A stretch of 64,000 nt of DNA from Chloroflexota bacterium. GTDB taxonomy: Bacteria > Chloroflexota > Anaerolineae > Anaerolineales > Villigracilaceae. Location: contig JACRMH010000023.1 of NCBI GenBank assembly GCA_016219545.1, positions 1 to 64,000 of the forward strand, given 5' to 3'. The position numbers were made by a program, and so were the translations under genes. Each line of letters opens with the position of its first letter. Within the stretch, counting starts at the first letter, position 1. This document shows, in pieces, positions 34,189 to 41,928 of the stretch. Below the pieces are notes generated by a model. That model did not search any database. It saw nothing but the letters and a program-made list of their open reading frames with translations, and was not told the origin of the DNA.

Positions 34189-35079
34189 TTATTTGAGGCT
34201 GGATTTTAACTGAGCAATGTGGTCAGGGGTCGTGCCACAGCATCCGCCCACTATTTTGACGGGCCATTGCGAGGCATGTTCGCAATAGGCATTCGGGTTT
34301 TCAGAATCAGTATTGACCCAGCCTACCTTTTCATCGGCATAACCAATATTGCCATAAGCGATCAGGGGAAAATCCCTGCCACATGCTGTTTGTAATTCAG
34401 CGAGCGGCTTGGCGAGGGTGGGGGTTGGTCCGCAGTTGACCCCGATGGCGCAAATGCCAAGCGGAAGTAATTGACTTGCCGCCTCGGTGAGCGTTTCGCT
34501 CGAAAGGATTCTGCCATCACAGTCATAGACAAAACTGACAACCACGGGAGTGCCTGTGATCGTGGCAAGTCTCGCCATGATAACGGCTTCACGGATCGTG
34601 TTGATGGTTTCGATCAGGATCAAGTCCACTCCGCATTCGACGAGGTGATGAACGCGCTCGGAGTGCTCAGCGCGAAGTTCATCATCTGGTGGGACAAGAT
34701 CTGGACGATAACAATCTTCGAGAGTGGAAATGGAGCCTGCTACGAAATGCGGCTTGTCTGATGGAACATTGGCAATTGCAGCGCGGGCAATATTCACTGC
34801 GCGGCGTGTAAGTTCCAAGGCACGGTCAGCGTTGCCACTGAGAGCCAGCGCGCGGCGATGCGTGCGGAAAGTATTCGTGGTGATAATATCTGCGCCTGCG
34901 CGAAGATAGTCTTCATGGATCTGTTGCAGGATTTTTGCATCACGATCATTCATTAGCGCGTTGGCAGACCAGAGCGGCAGTCCTGTATCCACGCCGCGGC
35001 GGTTGAGTTCGGTGCCGGTTGCGCCATCGAGAATGAGTTGATGAGACTGAAGCGCTGAAAGAAAGGATGTTGTATTCAT
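34189..35079 (-). CDS. Homocysteine S-methyltransferase family protein
   Basis: 296 residues, with the three zinc-ligand cysteines of the family in GVNCGPTP and GGCCGTTPDHI and the N-terminal LDGATGTELNRRG. It probably methylates homocysteine to methionine using a small methyl donor such as S-methylmethionine. The MetH partner domains (folate and cobalamin) are absent. Its ATG directly follows the TAG of the PilZ gene, suggesting one transcript. Confidence 0.9.
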   Translation of the reverse strand: MNTTSFLSALQSHQLILDGATGTELNRRGVDTGLPLWSANALMNDRDAKILQQIHEDYLRAGADIITTNTFRTHRRALALSGNADRALELTRRAVNIARAAIANVPSDKPHFVAGSISTLEDCYRPDLVPPDDELRAEHSERVHHLVECGVDLILIETINTIREAVIMARLATITGTPVVVSFVYDCDGRILSSETLTEAASQLLPLGICAIGVNCGPTPTLAKPLAELQTACGRDFPLIAYGNIGYADEKVGWVNTDSENPNAYCEHASQWPVKIVGGCCGTTPDHIAQLKSSLK

Positions 35080-35460
35080 CTATAGGAAGATCGAATCTGA
35101 GCCGTCCACCGCGCCGCTGAATTGATATCTTTCCAGGACCGCTTCGATGATCCTTGTGTTCTCGGGCGAAACCTCGGTAAATTCAAAACCGATATCGAAA
35201 TATTTCGGGCTTTCATCCTGCCGGCACCAGGCCACTCGAGCAGGGATGAGGATGTGTGTGGTCGTTAAATCTGGCGTATCCTCGGGGAATGCAATTTGGA
35301 TGGAAAACTGGAGATTGACATCCAGCGCTTTTTCACCAGTGACCATTGCGCCCTTCAAGGTGAGGTCAACAATGTAGCCAAGAAGTCTCTTTTGCTGGGC
35401 TTCAAATACCGGCGTGAAAGCCATTAACTTTTTGCGTGATTCTTTTCTGGCGTGAGTCAT
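35080..35460 (-). CDS. PilZ domain protein
   Basis: A 126-residue PilZ-type beta-barrel. The N-terminal RKESRKK and the LTLKGAMVTGE segment correspond to the RxxxR and D/NxSxxG c-di-GMP-binding motifs, the latter degenerate (LKGAM in place of DxSxxG). Together with the HD-GYP protein at 0.2-5.8 kb it hints at c-di-GMP signalling in this organism, although binding is uncertain. The start at 35460 has AAGGAG 6 nt upstream; the track start is a TTG. Confidence 0.75.
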   Translation of the reverse strand: MTHARKESRKKLMAFTPVFEAQQKRLLGYIVDLTLKGAMVTGEKALDVNLQFSIQIAFPEDTPDLTTTHILIPARVAWCRQDESPKYFDIGFEFTEVSPENTRIIEAVLERYQFSGAVDGSDSIFL

Positions 35461-35499
35461 CGTATGCTCCTTTTGCTTATAGGCCAAGCTACAAATTGA

Positions 35500-36807
35500 T
35501 TATAGCAACACAACGTCCACAATTTCACCTGCGCTCAATCCGTTTGCGTCGGGGTGGATGCGCAAGAGTCCGTTGGCGGAAGCAAGCGTAAATATCAAAT
35601 TGCTTTTTCCAAAGATCGGTTCAGCCATGTAACTGGTCACTGACGACTGACCAACGTTTACTAACTTCACCGGCCACCAATCTTCACGCCCCGCTTGCGA
35701 TGGAAGGTTCACGGTTAATTTTGCCTGCACGGTAGCTTTGGGTTTTGGCAGCGCGCCTAATAATTTTTCGATGACGGGCACGACGAATAAATATCCATTC
35801 ACCAATGCGCTGACGGGATTGCCCGGAAGCCCGATCACTGCTTTGTGATTACACACACCCAAAATAGTCGGCTTGCCCGGGCGCGTGTTGATGCCATGCA
35901 CGAGCACACCGGGTTCGCCCAGTGTGCGGATGACTTCGGCGGTCATGTCTCTGGTGGATGCGGATGAGCCTGCGGTGATGATGACCATGTCACATGCGGA
36001 GAGCGCCTTCGCCGCCGCTTCTCTCAGGACCTGAAAGCTGTCACTAAAAATCCCATAGCGGACTGCTTCCCCGCCAGCTTTTTCGACCAGCGCCCCGAGT
36101 GTATATGAATTAATATCTCGCACTTGTCCGGGACGCGGCGTTTGGCTTGGGTCAATCACTTCATCGCCGGTGGAGATCAAGCCAACACGCGGTTTTCTGG
36201 CAACTTGAATAGATGTGAATCCCAACGCCATCAACCCGCCAATTTCTGCGGGGCGGATGAGAGTCCCTTTTGGAATGACCAATTGATCTTGAGCTACATC
36301 CTCGCCAACGCGGATGACATTCTCGCCTTCGGCTACAGATTTGAAGATTTCGATTTCGGTTTGTGTAGGGACGAGGTCACCTCGCCCCTTTTCGTTCATC
36401 AAACCTGGGCGGGGAGACCCCACCCCTACGATATGTTGTGTATATTCGATCATCACGACCGCATTTGCACCATCCGGCAGCATCCCGCCGGTGTGGATCA
36501 ATGCGCATTGACCTGCGCCGATTACAAAGGATGGAGTATCTCCCATTGGCACTTCACCGATCAATGTCAGATATGCGGGCAAAGAGTCTGTCGCTCCAAA
36601 AGTATCTTTTGCGTGGAGGGCGTAACCGTCCACGGTGGTGCGGGGGAAGTCTGGTAGTGGGTGGGGGGCAAATATGTCCGCCGCGGTAAAGCGCCCGAGA
36701 GCGTGGACCATGTCTATTGATTCAGAGGCAATGACCGGCTGGGAGAGATGCGAGAGCAGGAGAGTCCGCGCTTCGTCGGGGGGGAGGAGGGTCAGGAATT
36801 CAGGCAT
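35500..36807 (-). CDS. moeA: Molybdopterin molybdenumtransferase MoeA with repeat insertion
   Basis: 435 residues with the MoeA order: domain III start (FTAADIFAPHPLPDFPRTTVDGYALHA contains the conserved DGYA), the central molybdopterin-binding region (ISTGDEV, GSSASTRDMT) and the C-terminal barrel domain. It inserts molybdate into adenylylated molybdopterin. About residues 127-148 (VGVGSPRPG...GRGDLVPTQ) are extra compared with the family and are encoded by an inserted palindromic DNA repeat (36365-36429). No other moa/mob gene is near. Confidence 0.93.
   Translation of the reverse strand: MPEFLTLLPPDEARTLLLSHLSQPVIASESIDMVHALGRFTAADIFAPHPLPDFPRTTVDGYALHAKDTFGATDSLPAYLTLIGEVPMGDTPSFVIGAGQCALIHTGGMLPDGANAVVMIEYTQHIVGVGSPRPGLMNEKGRGDLVPTQTEIEIFKSVAEGENVIRVGEDVAQDQLVIPKGTLIRPAEIGGLMALGFTSIQVARKPRVGLISTGDEVIDPSQTPRPGQVRDINSYTLGALVEKAGGEAVRYGIFSDSFQVLREAAAKALSACDMVIITAGSSASTRDMTAEVIRTLGEPGVLVHGINTRPGKPTILGVCNHKAVIGLPGNPVSALVNGYLFVVPVIEKLLGALPKPKATVQAKLTVNLPSQAGREDWWPVKLVNVGQSSVTSYMAEPIFGKSNLIFTLASANGLLRIHPDANGLSAGEIVDVVLL
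36365..36429. repeat. GTAGGG palindromic repeat inserted in moeA
   Basis: A 65-nt element: GTAGGGACGAGGTCACC... at one end and ...GACCCCACCCCTAC at the other, each half self-complementary, with an 18-nt centre. It is read in frame by moeA. It shares the GTAGGG-rich arms of the intergenic copies at 24982-25014 and 58281-58313. Confidence 0.75.
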
Positions 36808-36814
36808 GAGAGTC

Positions 36815-36842
36815 GGTCAAAGGTTGAAGGTCAAAGGTTGAA
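36815..36842. repeat. Heptad tandem repeat (GGTCAAA GGTTGAA)x2
   Basis: Four 7-nt units in a row between moeA and the UbiA-like gene. It is one of six purine-rich 7-nt repeat tracts from 36.8 to 41.2 kb. Confidence 0.8.
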
Positions 36843-36844
36843 AG

Positions 36845-37702
36845 TTAGCGAAGCCAGAAGGTTAGGGTCAAAAAATAAGTTGTTAAGCCAAACACGGCGA
36901 GGGCGGTGACATTAAGAAGTACCCAGTTCGGTTTGCCGCCGAGTGAGATGTGACGCAGAAGCAGGATTTGTAAGATGGCAAAGGGAAGGGTTAGAAATGC
37001 GGGCCAGAGAATGGAATAACCGAGGATCGGCGCAAGGGCGAAGATCACGTATGCCAGCGCAATGAGGCTGTGATGTAGCGGGACGGCGCGTTCCCAAGTG
37101 AGAAGGCGTAGAAGGGTGGCGCGTTGATATTTCTCGTCTGATGGAAAGGAAATAAAGTTAAGGATAAGGAAATATGCGAGGGCAAGCGCGGTGAGCGGAA
37201 TGATGATAAAGACGAGCAAGCGATGATTTTCTTTGGCTTGTAGAAGAAAACCAATGGATGGGATGACATAAGCGATATGCGTGGCAAGGGTTAGTTCGCC
37301 GAAGCCGCGCTCAAGCAGTCGGACGGGGGGGATGGCATAAAGAATGATAAGGATGAAGGATGAAAGCAGAAGGATGAAAGCAGAAAGAGCGAGTGACTGA
37401 TTAATGTAGAGAAGATAGATAATAAAGGCGGCGACTGTCAGCGTAGCAATTGAGATGTAGAGTGCATTGTTGCGGATCGTCTCTTTTTGTTTGGGAGTCT
37501 CGTTTTCAAGGAGTGGTTCATTGTGCGGCCGAAAAACTTCAGCAAGCAGGAACATGCTTAATTGTGCGAGAATAACGCCTGTCAGCCCTAGCCAAAATGC
37601 GGCAACGTTAAGTGGCTTGCCAAGATAGGCAGGGATGCTGGCGCCGAGAGTATAGGTCAGCGCGGCGAGGAGGAGGTGGAGGGGATGGGTGAGTTTTATC
37701 AA
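36845..37702 (-). CDS. UbiA-superfamily prenyltransferase-like membrane protein
   Basis: 285 residues, eight or nine transmembrane helices. YAIPPVRLLERGFGELT and RATLLRLLTWERA match the UbiA/MenA prenyltransferase pattern. The first Asp-rich motif (NDxxD) that binds prenyl diphosphate is replaced by EVFRPHNEP, so catalytic competence is doubtful. The start is TTG 37702 with no good ribosome binding site; no ATG lies nearby. A 7-nt tandem repeat (37344-37392) is translated inside it as a Ser/Leu/Ile-rich stretch within a hydrophobic segment. Confidence 0.6.
   Translation of the reverse strand: MIKLTHPLHLLLAALTYTLGASIPAYLGKPLNVAAFWLGLTGVILAQLSMFLLAEVFRPHNEPLLENETPKQKETIRNNALYISIATLTVAAFIIYLLYINQSLALSAFILLLSSFILIILYAIPPVRLLERGFGELTLATHIAYVIPSIGFLLQAKENHRLLVFIIIPLTALALAYFLILNFISFPSDEKYQRATLLRLLTWERAVPLHHSLIALAYVIFALAPILGYSILWPAFLTLPFAILQILLLRHISLGGKPNWVLLNVTALAVFGLTTYFLTLTFWLR
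37344..37392. repeat. Heptad tandem repeat inside the UbiA-like gene
   Basis: Units GGATGAA GGATGAA AGCAGAA GGATGAA AGCAGAA plus flanking degenerate units. It is translated in frame on the minus strand as Phe/Ile/Leu/Ser-rich residues. Confidence 0.8.
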
Positions 37703-37709
37703 GGCGGTT

Positions 37710-37772
37710 ATCAGTCGTCAGCTATCAGTAATCAGTCGTCAGTGGATGAACAGTAAAAAGGGAAAAGTAAAA
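37710..37772. repeat. Heptad tandem repeat, intergenic, nine units
   Basis: Starts ATCAGTC GTCAGCT ATCAGTA ATCAGTC and continues to AGTAAAA AGGGAAA AGTAAAA; each unit is exactly 7 nt. It lies between the UbiA-like gene and the aminotransferase gene. Confidence 0.8.
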
Positions 37773-37785
37773 AGTTTGTGGTCAA

Positions 37786-37844
37786 CTCCGCTGGTTGAGT
37801 AGCCCTGAGCGTTCTTTGCGAAGGGTGTATCGAAACCACCGGAG
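37786..37844. repeat. GGTTGAGTAGC...GTATCGAAACC repeat, copy 2
   Basis: GGTTGAGTAGC (37793-37803) and GTATCGAAACC (37827-37837), extended by CTCCG / CGGAG outer arms. It ends just before the aminotransferase stop. Confidence 0.7.
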
Positions 37845-37845
37845 G

Positions 37846-38958
37846 TTAGATACATTTCGAGAGATACTCTTCCAGTCGTTCAACGGCTTGCGGAAGATTC
37901 TTTCTTCCAAGCCCTAATCTAAAATGATTATTGGATTCGTCGTACATCGTGCCGGGGAGAAGCAGAACGCCAGCCTGTTTGACAAGTTTATCGCAGAAGT
38001 CTTCAACATCGCCTTTGAGGAGACGCGGAAATCCCATTGAGCCAGCTTGCGGACGAGTCCAAGTGAAAAGGGAGGAGTAAGAAGTAAAAAGAGAATCAAT
38101 GATGGTGAGATTATGTTTGATGATCTTAAGGTTTCGCTCAGCCAGTTGTGTGCGATGACGCATGGCAACTTCGGCAAGAAATTCACTCGGTGCAGAGTTG
38201 CAGATGGTGGTGTAATCTTTGAGCGCAGCCATGCTTTCGTAGACTTTTTTATTCTTAGTGGCAACCCAGCCGATCCGCAGACCGGCAAGCCCATAAGTTT
38301 TGGAGGTGACACCGAGCGAAACAGCATGGTCGCCCAAATCACAAGCGGCGGGGAGTTTATCTGCGGGGTTGTATTCTGATTCGCGGTAAACCTCATCAGA
38401 GAAGAGCAGCAGACCATTTTCCTGCGCGAATTTGTTCAGTGCATCAAAGTCCGCGCGGGACATGAGGTAGCCAGTGGGGTTGTGCGGCGTATTGACGACA
38501 ATGACCTTCGTGTTTGGTCTGACTAATTTTTTCAACTCCTCAAGGTCAAGCGCCCAATTGTTTTCCTCGCGTGCCTGCCAGGGAGTCACGTCACAGCCGA
38601 TACCGCGTGCCACTTCGGCGAGAGATTGATAGCCGGGTGTGTGCACAATGACATGATCGTCCGCTGTCAACATTGCGTGCATGAAAAGATAGATGGCTGC
38701 TCCTGCACCGGTATGGACAAGGATATGTTCAGGCTGGACGCTGGTGTAAAGATTGCAAATCTCTTTACGCAAGGCAGGATTACCCTGCGATTCAGTATAG
38801 CCAAGCCACACATTTTGAAATTTATCCGCCGCGCCTTCTTCAAAGGCAAGTAAGTCCGCGATGGGCATGGCTTCACAGTCTGAGGAGCAGAGCAGGAATT
38901 CGGTGTTGAATTCGTATTTGGCGAAGTAGCGTTCAAGTTTGAAGGGAGGCAGATGCAT
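37846..38958 (-). CDS. Class I/II PLP-dependent aminotransferase
   Basis: 370 residues of fold type I. The PLP lysine is in SLGVTSKTYGLAGLRIGW and the Asn/Asp/Tyr cofactor contacts lie in VNTPHNPTGYL and FSDEVYRE. The amino donor is unknown. The start at 38958 (MHLPPFKL) is preferred; the 13 extra codons of the track start from GTG inside an intergenic repeat. A 7-nt tandem repeat (38061-38095) is read through near residue 290 as Ser/Phe/Leu-rich residues. Confidence 0.85.
   Translation of the reverse strand: MHLPPFKLERYFAKYEFNTEFLLCSSDCEAMPIADLLAFEEGAADKFQNVWLGYTESQGNPALRKEICNLYTSVQPEHILVHTGAGAAIYLFMHAMLTADDHVIVHTPGYQSLAEVARGIGCDVTPWQAREENNWALDLEELKKLVRPNTKVIVVNTPHNPTGYLMSRADFDALNKFAQENGLLLFSDEVYRESEYNPADKLPAACDLGDHAVSLGVTSKTYGLAGLRIGWVATKNKKVYESMAALKDYTTICNSAPSEFLAEVAMRHRTQLAERNLKIIKHNLTIIDSLFTSYSSLFTWTRPQAGSMGFPRLLKGDVEDFCDKLVKQAGVLLLPGTMYDESNNHFRLGLGRKNLPQAVERLEEYLSKCI
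38061..38095. repeat. Heptad tandem repeat inside the aminotransferase gene
   Basis: AAGTGAA AAGGGAG GAGTAAG AAGTAAA AAGAGAA: five 7-nt units, degenerate, translated on the minus strand as part of SLFTSYSSLFTW. Confidence 0.7.
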
Positions 38959-38973
38959 ATAAAACCTTTTTTT

Positions 38974-39029
38974 ACCACGAAGGTCACAAAGATACACAAA
39001 GGAAAACCTTCGTGTACCTTTGTGGTTAA
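38974..39029. repeat. CCACrAAGG-type inverted repeat
   Basis: ACCACGAAGGTCACAAAG... faces ...ACCTTTGTGGT, imperfect inverted arms with internal CACAAAGG copies. Related in style to 14472-14547. Confidence 0.6.
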
Positions 39030-39496
39030 GAAATAACTTTTTTCAGATCGCGATAATGGAGTTGATTGTGCAGGTACAACATCTTAATCATTTCGCGGAT
39101 CGTAGTTAATTCAAGAAATGGATGGCGGCCTTTAATTTCAAGTTCAGATTCCTGCAAGCCGGAAACCCATGCAATTGAATTGGCGCGTATGGATTTATAT
39201 TGCTCCAGCAATTCGGCGGGTGAGAATTCCTTTGTCTTTTGCTGCTGGGACTCGTTGTAGCGGTCAACGGAAAAATCGTCCGGCGAACCGGCTCCGCCCT
39301 GACGGATGGACTCGAATAATTTGATAAGTCCACGCTCGGAGGTGACGAAGTGTGAAAGCACGCTGCGGACTGTCCATGTTGTGCCTTCGGTGTAGACTTC
39401 GGCTTGCCACTGATCCTCTTTCAGGTTGGAAAAGTTGGCGATGAATTTATCTCCTTCGGATTTTAGTTTTTCTGCAAGTTCAGCGATCTCGGACAT
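39026..39496 (-). CDS. DinB-family four-helix protein
   Basis: A 156-residue DinB/YfiT-like four-helix bundle: WTVRSVLSHFVTSERG in helix 2 and HNQLHYRDLKKV at the C-terminus give possible metal-ligand histidines. Family members include thiol-dependent enzymes and proteins of unknown role. The start at 39496 is chosen for the AGGAG directly upstream; the 33 extra residues of the track derive from the neighbouring repeat. Confidence 0.75.
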   Translation of the reverse strand: MSEIAELAEKLKSEGDKFIANFSNLKEDQWQAEVYTEGTTWTVRSVLSHFVTSERGLIKLFESIRQGGAGSPDDFSVDRYNESQQQKTKEFSPAELLEQYKSIRANSIAWVSGLQESELEIKGRHPFLELTTIREMIKMLYLHNQLHYRDLKKVIS

Positions 39497-39514
39497 AAGC
39501 TCTCCTTTAAAGTT

Positions 39515-39561
39515 GTGGTCTCGATACGCCTTTCGAAGGCCACTCGAGGCTACTCGACCAC
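39515..39561. repeat. GGTyGAGTAGC...GTATCGArACC repeat, copy 3
   Basis: GTGGTCTCGATAC (39515-39527) and GCTACTCGACCAC (39549-39561): the same family as copies 1 and 2 but in the opposite orientation, between the SDR and DinB genes. Confidence 0.7.
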
Positions 39562-39569
39562 CAAGGTAT

Positions 39570-40310
39570 TTATATAAGTGAATATCCGCCGTCAACGATG
39601 ATGGTCTGCCCGGTAATATACTCGTTCCTGATCAGAAATTCGAGAGTGGATGTGATTTCATCGAGCGTGGCGGCACGTTTGAGCGGAAGGCGGTTGACAA
39701 GTTTATCCCACTCTTCGGGTGTGACCACATCCGAAGGCAGGATCAAGCCGGGGGCGATGGCGTTGACGCGAATGTTTGGGGCAAGGGATCGCGCCAGCAA
39801 CTTGGTCAATGACTCTAACGCGGCTTTGCTAACCGTGTAGGAAGGATAGCGGCTCCATGATTTTTGCGCGGCGATATCTGAAACGTTGACAATGAGTCCG
39901 CCCGCTGTCATTCGTTTGGCGGATTCTTGTGCGAGAAGAAATGGCGCACGCAGGTTAAGGTCGAGAGCGGAGTCCCAATCTTTTAGTTCAAGGTCTTGTG
40001 GGTTTCCAACGGGCATGATGGCGGCGGAGTTGATAAGCAAGTTGAAAGTTGAAAATTGAAAGTTGAAAGAATCGAGAACAAAAAATAGGGATTTGATTTG
40101 TTCCGGCTGGGTTAAGTCGGCTTGGATAAGGTGCGCTTTGACGCCAAGCGATTCAACTTCGCTTTTGGTTTGGGCGGCTTGTTCTTCGGCGGTGTGATAA
40201 TGAAGAAGAAGGTCATAACCCATGCGGGCAAGTGACAGTGCAAACGCTCTGCCAAGTCTGTGCGCAGACCCGGTAACAAGTGCGAGGGAAGGTATTCCAG
40301 ATTCGTTCAT
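39570..40310 (-). CDS. Short-chain dehydrogenase/reductase
   Basis: A 246-residue classical SDR: the NAD(P)-binding loop ALVTGSAHRLGRAF (pteridine-reductase-like), the NSAA segment, catalytic Ser in NVSDIAAQK and the SYTVSKAALESL (YxxxK) motif. The substrate is unknown; similarity is to pteridine reductase or FabG. Residues around 84-93 (SFNFQFSTFN) come from a 7-nt DNA repeat in the strand preceding NSAA. Confidence 0.87.
   Translation of the reverse strand: MNESGIPSLALVTGSAHRLGRAFALSLARMGYDLLLHYHTAEEQAAQTKSEVESLGVKAHLIQADLTQPEQIKSLFFVLDSFNFQFSTFNLLINSAAIMPVGNPQDLELKDWDSALDLNLRAPFLLAQESAKRMTAGGLIVNVSDIAAQKSWSRYPSYTVSKAALESLTKLLARSLAPNIRVNAIAPGLILPSDVVTPEEWDKLVNRLPLKRAATLDEITSTLEFLIRNEYITGQTIIVDGGYSLI
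40041..40068. repeat. Heptad tandem repeat inside the SDR gene
   Basis: GTTGAAA GTTGAAA ATTGAAA GTTGAAA: four nearly identical 7-nt units, read in frame on the minus strand. Confidence 0.85.
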
Positions 40311-40383
40311 AAAGAATTCTGATGATTATACCTGTCGCGCCATGCGCGGAAGACCTCTATTTTCTTTCAATGTGCGCGATGAA

Positions 40384-41541
40384 TTATTTCAACTTTCCCC
40401 ATAAACCATAGCCTTCATTTCTTCTCTTCTCGCGCCGTTCATGCTGTTCGTGGATTTGCTCCACGTGATCCATTTTTTCTTCAATTGCGGCTTCAAGCCA
40501 TAGGCGTCCCTTTTCTGCCGTGGCATGACTTCCCGCGCCATACGCACCGGTTTTCGAGTCGTCATCCCATGGTGGATTCGCCACGAGAGAGCCGCCTTCG
40601 ATCCAGTCCATGTAGTAGTCAGGCGTGGCGACAAAATCAGTTTCGTCTACAACTCTTTCCATGTGACATAGGTCCGGGCGCAGGTGAAGCAAATAGGACG
40701 TTTCGAGTTCGCAGGCATGACCCATGCCGCCTATCGGTGATGTTCGATATTTTTCCAAGGCTGCCGCGCCAATGGAGCCGGATGTATGCAGGAAAGCCGT
40801 GGCACAAAAAATTCTGCGATGACGTTCGCCTGCGTATTTTACGATGTTCACTAAAAATGATGTGTTGCCGCCATGTCCGCTCATGAAGTAGAAGCGGTCA
40901 AACCCGCGTGCGGCGAGAATGTCTATGACCGCCAGCCAGAAATCCTCGAAGGCGCGCCCGCCGGCATTGAGAGTCGCGGCAAAGGATGAGCGATGTGTGC
41001 TGACACCGTACGGCATGACCGGAAAAGACCAACAGCGTGTAGGCGTTTTGGCAGATGTGCCTTGAGCGATTGAGTCAATAATGAGGGTGTCTACTGAGAG
41101 GGGGAGGTGGAATCCATGTTGCTCTGTGTGACCAATGGGAATTAGAATCACTTTGCCGCGCTCGGAATCAGGTGGCAGAAAAGTTGTCGTTGCGGGAATG
41201 TGAGGTTGAAAGATGAAAGAAGAAAGATGAAAAGCGGATTGAGGGTCGAGTCCCTGAGGCGCGAGGCAATATACCCGTGTGAAACCGTCGTCGCGCAGAC
41301 TGTCTAGCAGGTTTGCCACAACCTGAAAGAAAATCGGCTCCGGCAAGGCGAGTCCACTGCCACGCCAACCGAACGGGACGGCTGGCAGGAGTCCGATGCG
41401 GGGCGGATTGCTCAATTGGTCAGCAAGCAGTTCCAGGTCATAGCCTGAACCGAGCGGGAGGACAAGCGGCGTGTCGCGCGGAAGTTCGGCAACCTCCGGC
41501 CAAGTCAATTCATCATAATTAAATATACTTCGTGTAGGCAT
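40384..41541 (-). CDS. Creatininase-family amidohydrolase with degenerate N-terminal duplicate
   Basis: 385 residues. The C-terminal 260 residues hold a creatininase domain: metal ligands in GHTEQHGFHLPLSVDTLI and the SGHGGNTS loop. The N-terminal 125 residues look like a decayed half-copy of the same fold: VLPLGSGYDLELLADQL parallels ILPIGHTEQH..., LLPAVPFGWRGSGLALP parallels the FPVMPYGVSTHRSSF segment and FTRVYCLAPQG parallels FDRFYFMSGHG, without metal ligands. Family members hydrolyse creatinine or ring amides; the substrate here is unknown. Start 41541 (MPTRSIF) is chosen over the GTG in the track. A heptad repeat lies inside. Confidence 0.8.
   Translation of the reverse strand: MPTRSIFNYDELTWPEVAELPRDTPLVLPLGSGYDLELLADQLSNPPRIGLLPAVPFGWRGSGLALPEPIFFQVVANLLDSLRDDGFTRVYCLAPQGLDPQSAFHLSSFIFQPHIPATTTFLPPDSERGKVILIPIGHTEQHGFHLPLSVDTLIIDSIAQGTSAKTPTRCWSFPVMPYGVSTHRSSFAATLNAGGRAFEDFWLAVIDILAARGFDRFYFMSGHGGNTSFLVNIVKYAGERHRRIFCATAFLHTSGSIGAAALEKYRTSPIGGMGHACELETSYLLHLRPDLCHMERVVDETDFVATPDYYMDWIEGGSLVANPPWDDDSKTGAYGAGSHATAEKGRLWLEAAIEEKMDHVEQIHEQHERREKRRNEGYGLWGKLK
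41205..41232. repeat. Heptad tandem repeat inside the creatininase-like gene
   Basis: GTTGAAA GATGAAA GAAGAAA GATGAAA, four 7-nt units, read in frame on the minus strand as part of AFHLSSFIFQ. Confidence 0.85.
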
Positions 41542-41585
41542 AATAGGACTAACCTTTTTTTTCTTATAAAACACCGAAAAGAAAC

Positions 41586-41807
41586 CTAAGCTTCAATATC
41601 ATTCAACAACGCGCGCAAGGCGGACAACTCTTCTTTCGAGAGGGTAACGCCTTTGCCCATCTTTTCATGGTCAGCCGACCAATCGCGCAGATCGTATTTG
41701 GGTTCGCGGTCGTTCCAACTGATGAGGTTGAGTTCCTTCGCCCAGCCGGATGAAGAGGTGGACAGTGTGCCGATCTTTTTTGTGATTTCAAATTTTATTT
41801 CAGACAT
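41586..41807 (-). CDS. YdbC/PC4-like single-stranded nucleic acid-binding protein
   Basis: A 73-residue protein that matches the YdbC (PC4 fold) family: GWAKELNLISWNDREPKYDLRDWS followed by HEKMGKGVTLSKEE. PC4-fold proteins bind single-stranded DNA as dimers. AAGGAG lies upstream. It is adjacent to the restriction-modification block, but an unrelated role is equally possible. Confidence 0.88.
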   Translation of the reverse strand: MSEIKFEITKKIGTLSTSSSGWAKELNLISWNDREPKYDLRDWSADHEKMGKGVTLSKEELSALRALLNDIEA

Positions 41808-41829
41808 TTTGATTCTCCTTCCAAGTTTT

Positions 41830-41924
41830 AGACCCTAAGGGTTTTCTTGGCTATCAATCGCCTTGATATGCCAAACCGTCCTGCCAGACGTGACGAAGAT
41901 TAACGAAAGAAACCCTTAGGGTCT
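41830..41924. mobile_element. 95-nt palindromic element (AGACCCTAAGGG family), copy A
   Basis: Ends AGACCCTAAGGGTTT and AAACCCTTAGGGTCT, 15-bp perfect inverted ends, 95 nt in total. It lies just past the HsdMS stop. Same length and ends as copy B (44835-44929), and the second half of the interior is alignable. No coding capacity. It looks like a non-autonomous palindromic element, possibly mobilised by the Y1 transposase 2.5 kb away. Confidence 0.75.
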
Positions 41925-41928
41925 GTTT

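Noticed and set aside
36815-41232. CRISPR array from short repeated units
   Set aside because: Units are 7 nt, contiguous without spacers and partly inside genes; no cas gene is present.
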